Shown piece after piece: positions 5,962-6,000 of a stretch of 6,000 bases of DNA (positions within the stretch are counted from its first letter, which is position 1; the number at the start of each line of letters is the position of its first letter). The notes under the pieces were generated by a model. The model was not told the DNA's origin, made no database searches, and worked only from the letters and a program-made list of their open reading frames with translations. Location of the stretch: positions 1 to 6,000 of the forward strand of contig DAOVJZ010000102.1 of NCBI GenBank assembly GCA_030632035.1. The letters run 5' to 3'. The position numbers were made by a program, and so were the translations under genes. The stretch is from Granulosicoccaceae bacterium (GTDB lineage: Bacteria > Pseudomonadota > Gammaproteobacteria > DAOVJZ01).

Positions 5962-6000
5962 AATCTCGAAGTGATGTTAGACCCCGTGATTTCAGAAAGA

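Noticed and set aside
5974..6000. ATG followed by nine open codons (MLDPVISER) after ubiI, possibly the start of the next gene
   Set aside because: Too short to judge; no strong ribosome binding site (only GAAG) and the window ends. A next gene here is plausible but unsupported.

Overview
This window carries a conserved chromosomal housekeeping neighbourhood of a gammaproteobacterium. The layout is the one known from Escherichia coli (zapA / 6S RNA / fau on one strand; ygfB-pepP-ubiH-ubiI on the other). A small coiled-coil gene of the TIGR02449 type precedes zapA; that gene is absent from this position in E. coli, and together with the moderate GC and AT-rich spacers it suggests a non-enterobacterial gammaproteobacterium. 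The genus cannot be told from this sequence.

Left arm, minus strand (about 1446 down to 59): a TIGR02449-type coiled-coil protein, then zapA (FtsZ-ring associated protein) overlapping it by 4 bases, then a 6S RNA gene (ssrS) of roughly 180 nt in the zapA-fau gap, then fau (5-formyltetrahydrofolate cyclo-ligase). A good -10 element for 6S RNA overlaps the zapA stop codon. The 6S transcript probably reads on into fau, as in E. coli.

Divergent spacer (1447-1576): 130 AT-rich bases with candidate, mutually overlapping -10 elements for the two arms.

Right arm, plus strand (1577-5961): ygfB (UPF0149), pepP (Xaa-Pro aminopeptidase), ubiH and ubiI, closely spaced (9 bp, 55 bp and an 11-base overlap) with no visible terminator, so probably one operon. 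UbiH and UbiI are paralogous FAD-dependent hydroxylases that act on the ring of the ubiquinone precursor.

All genes look intact. I see no mobile element, CRISPR array, tRNA, rRNA operon or accessory island, and no sign of a new multi-gene system. The points worth a second look are small-scale: the 6S promoter and stop-codon overlap, the uncertain N-terminus of the coiled-coil gene, a hairpin over the zapA ribosome binding site, and the compact divergent promoter region.
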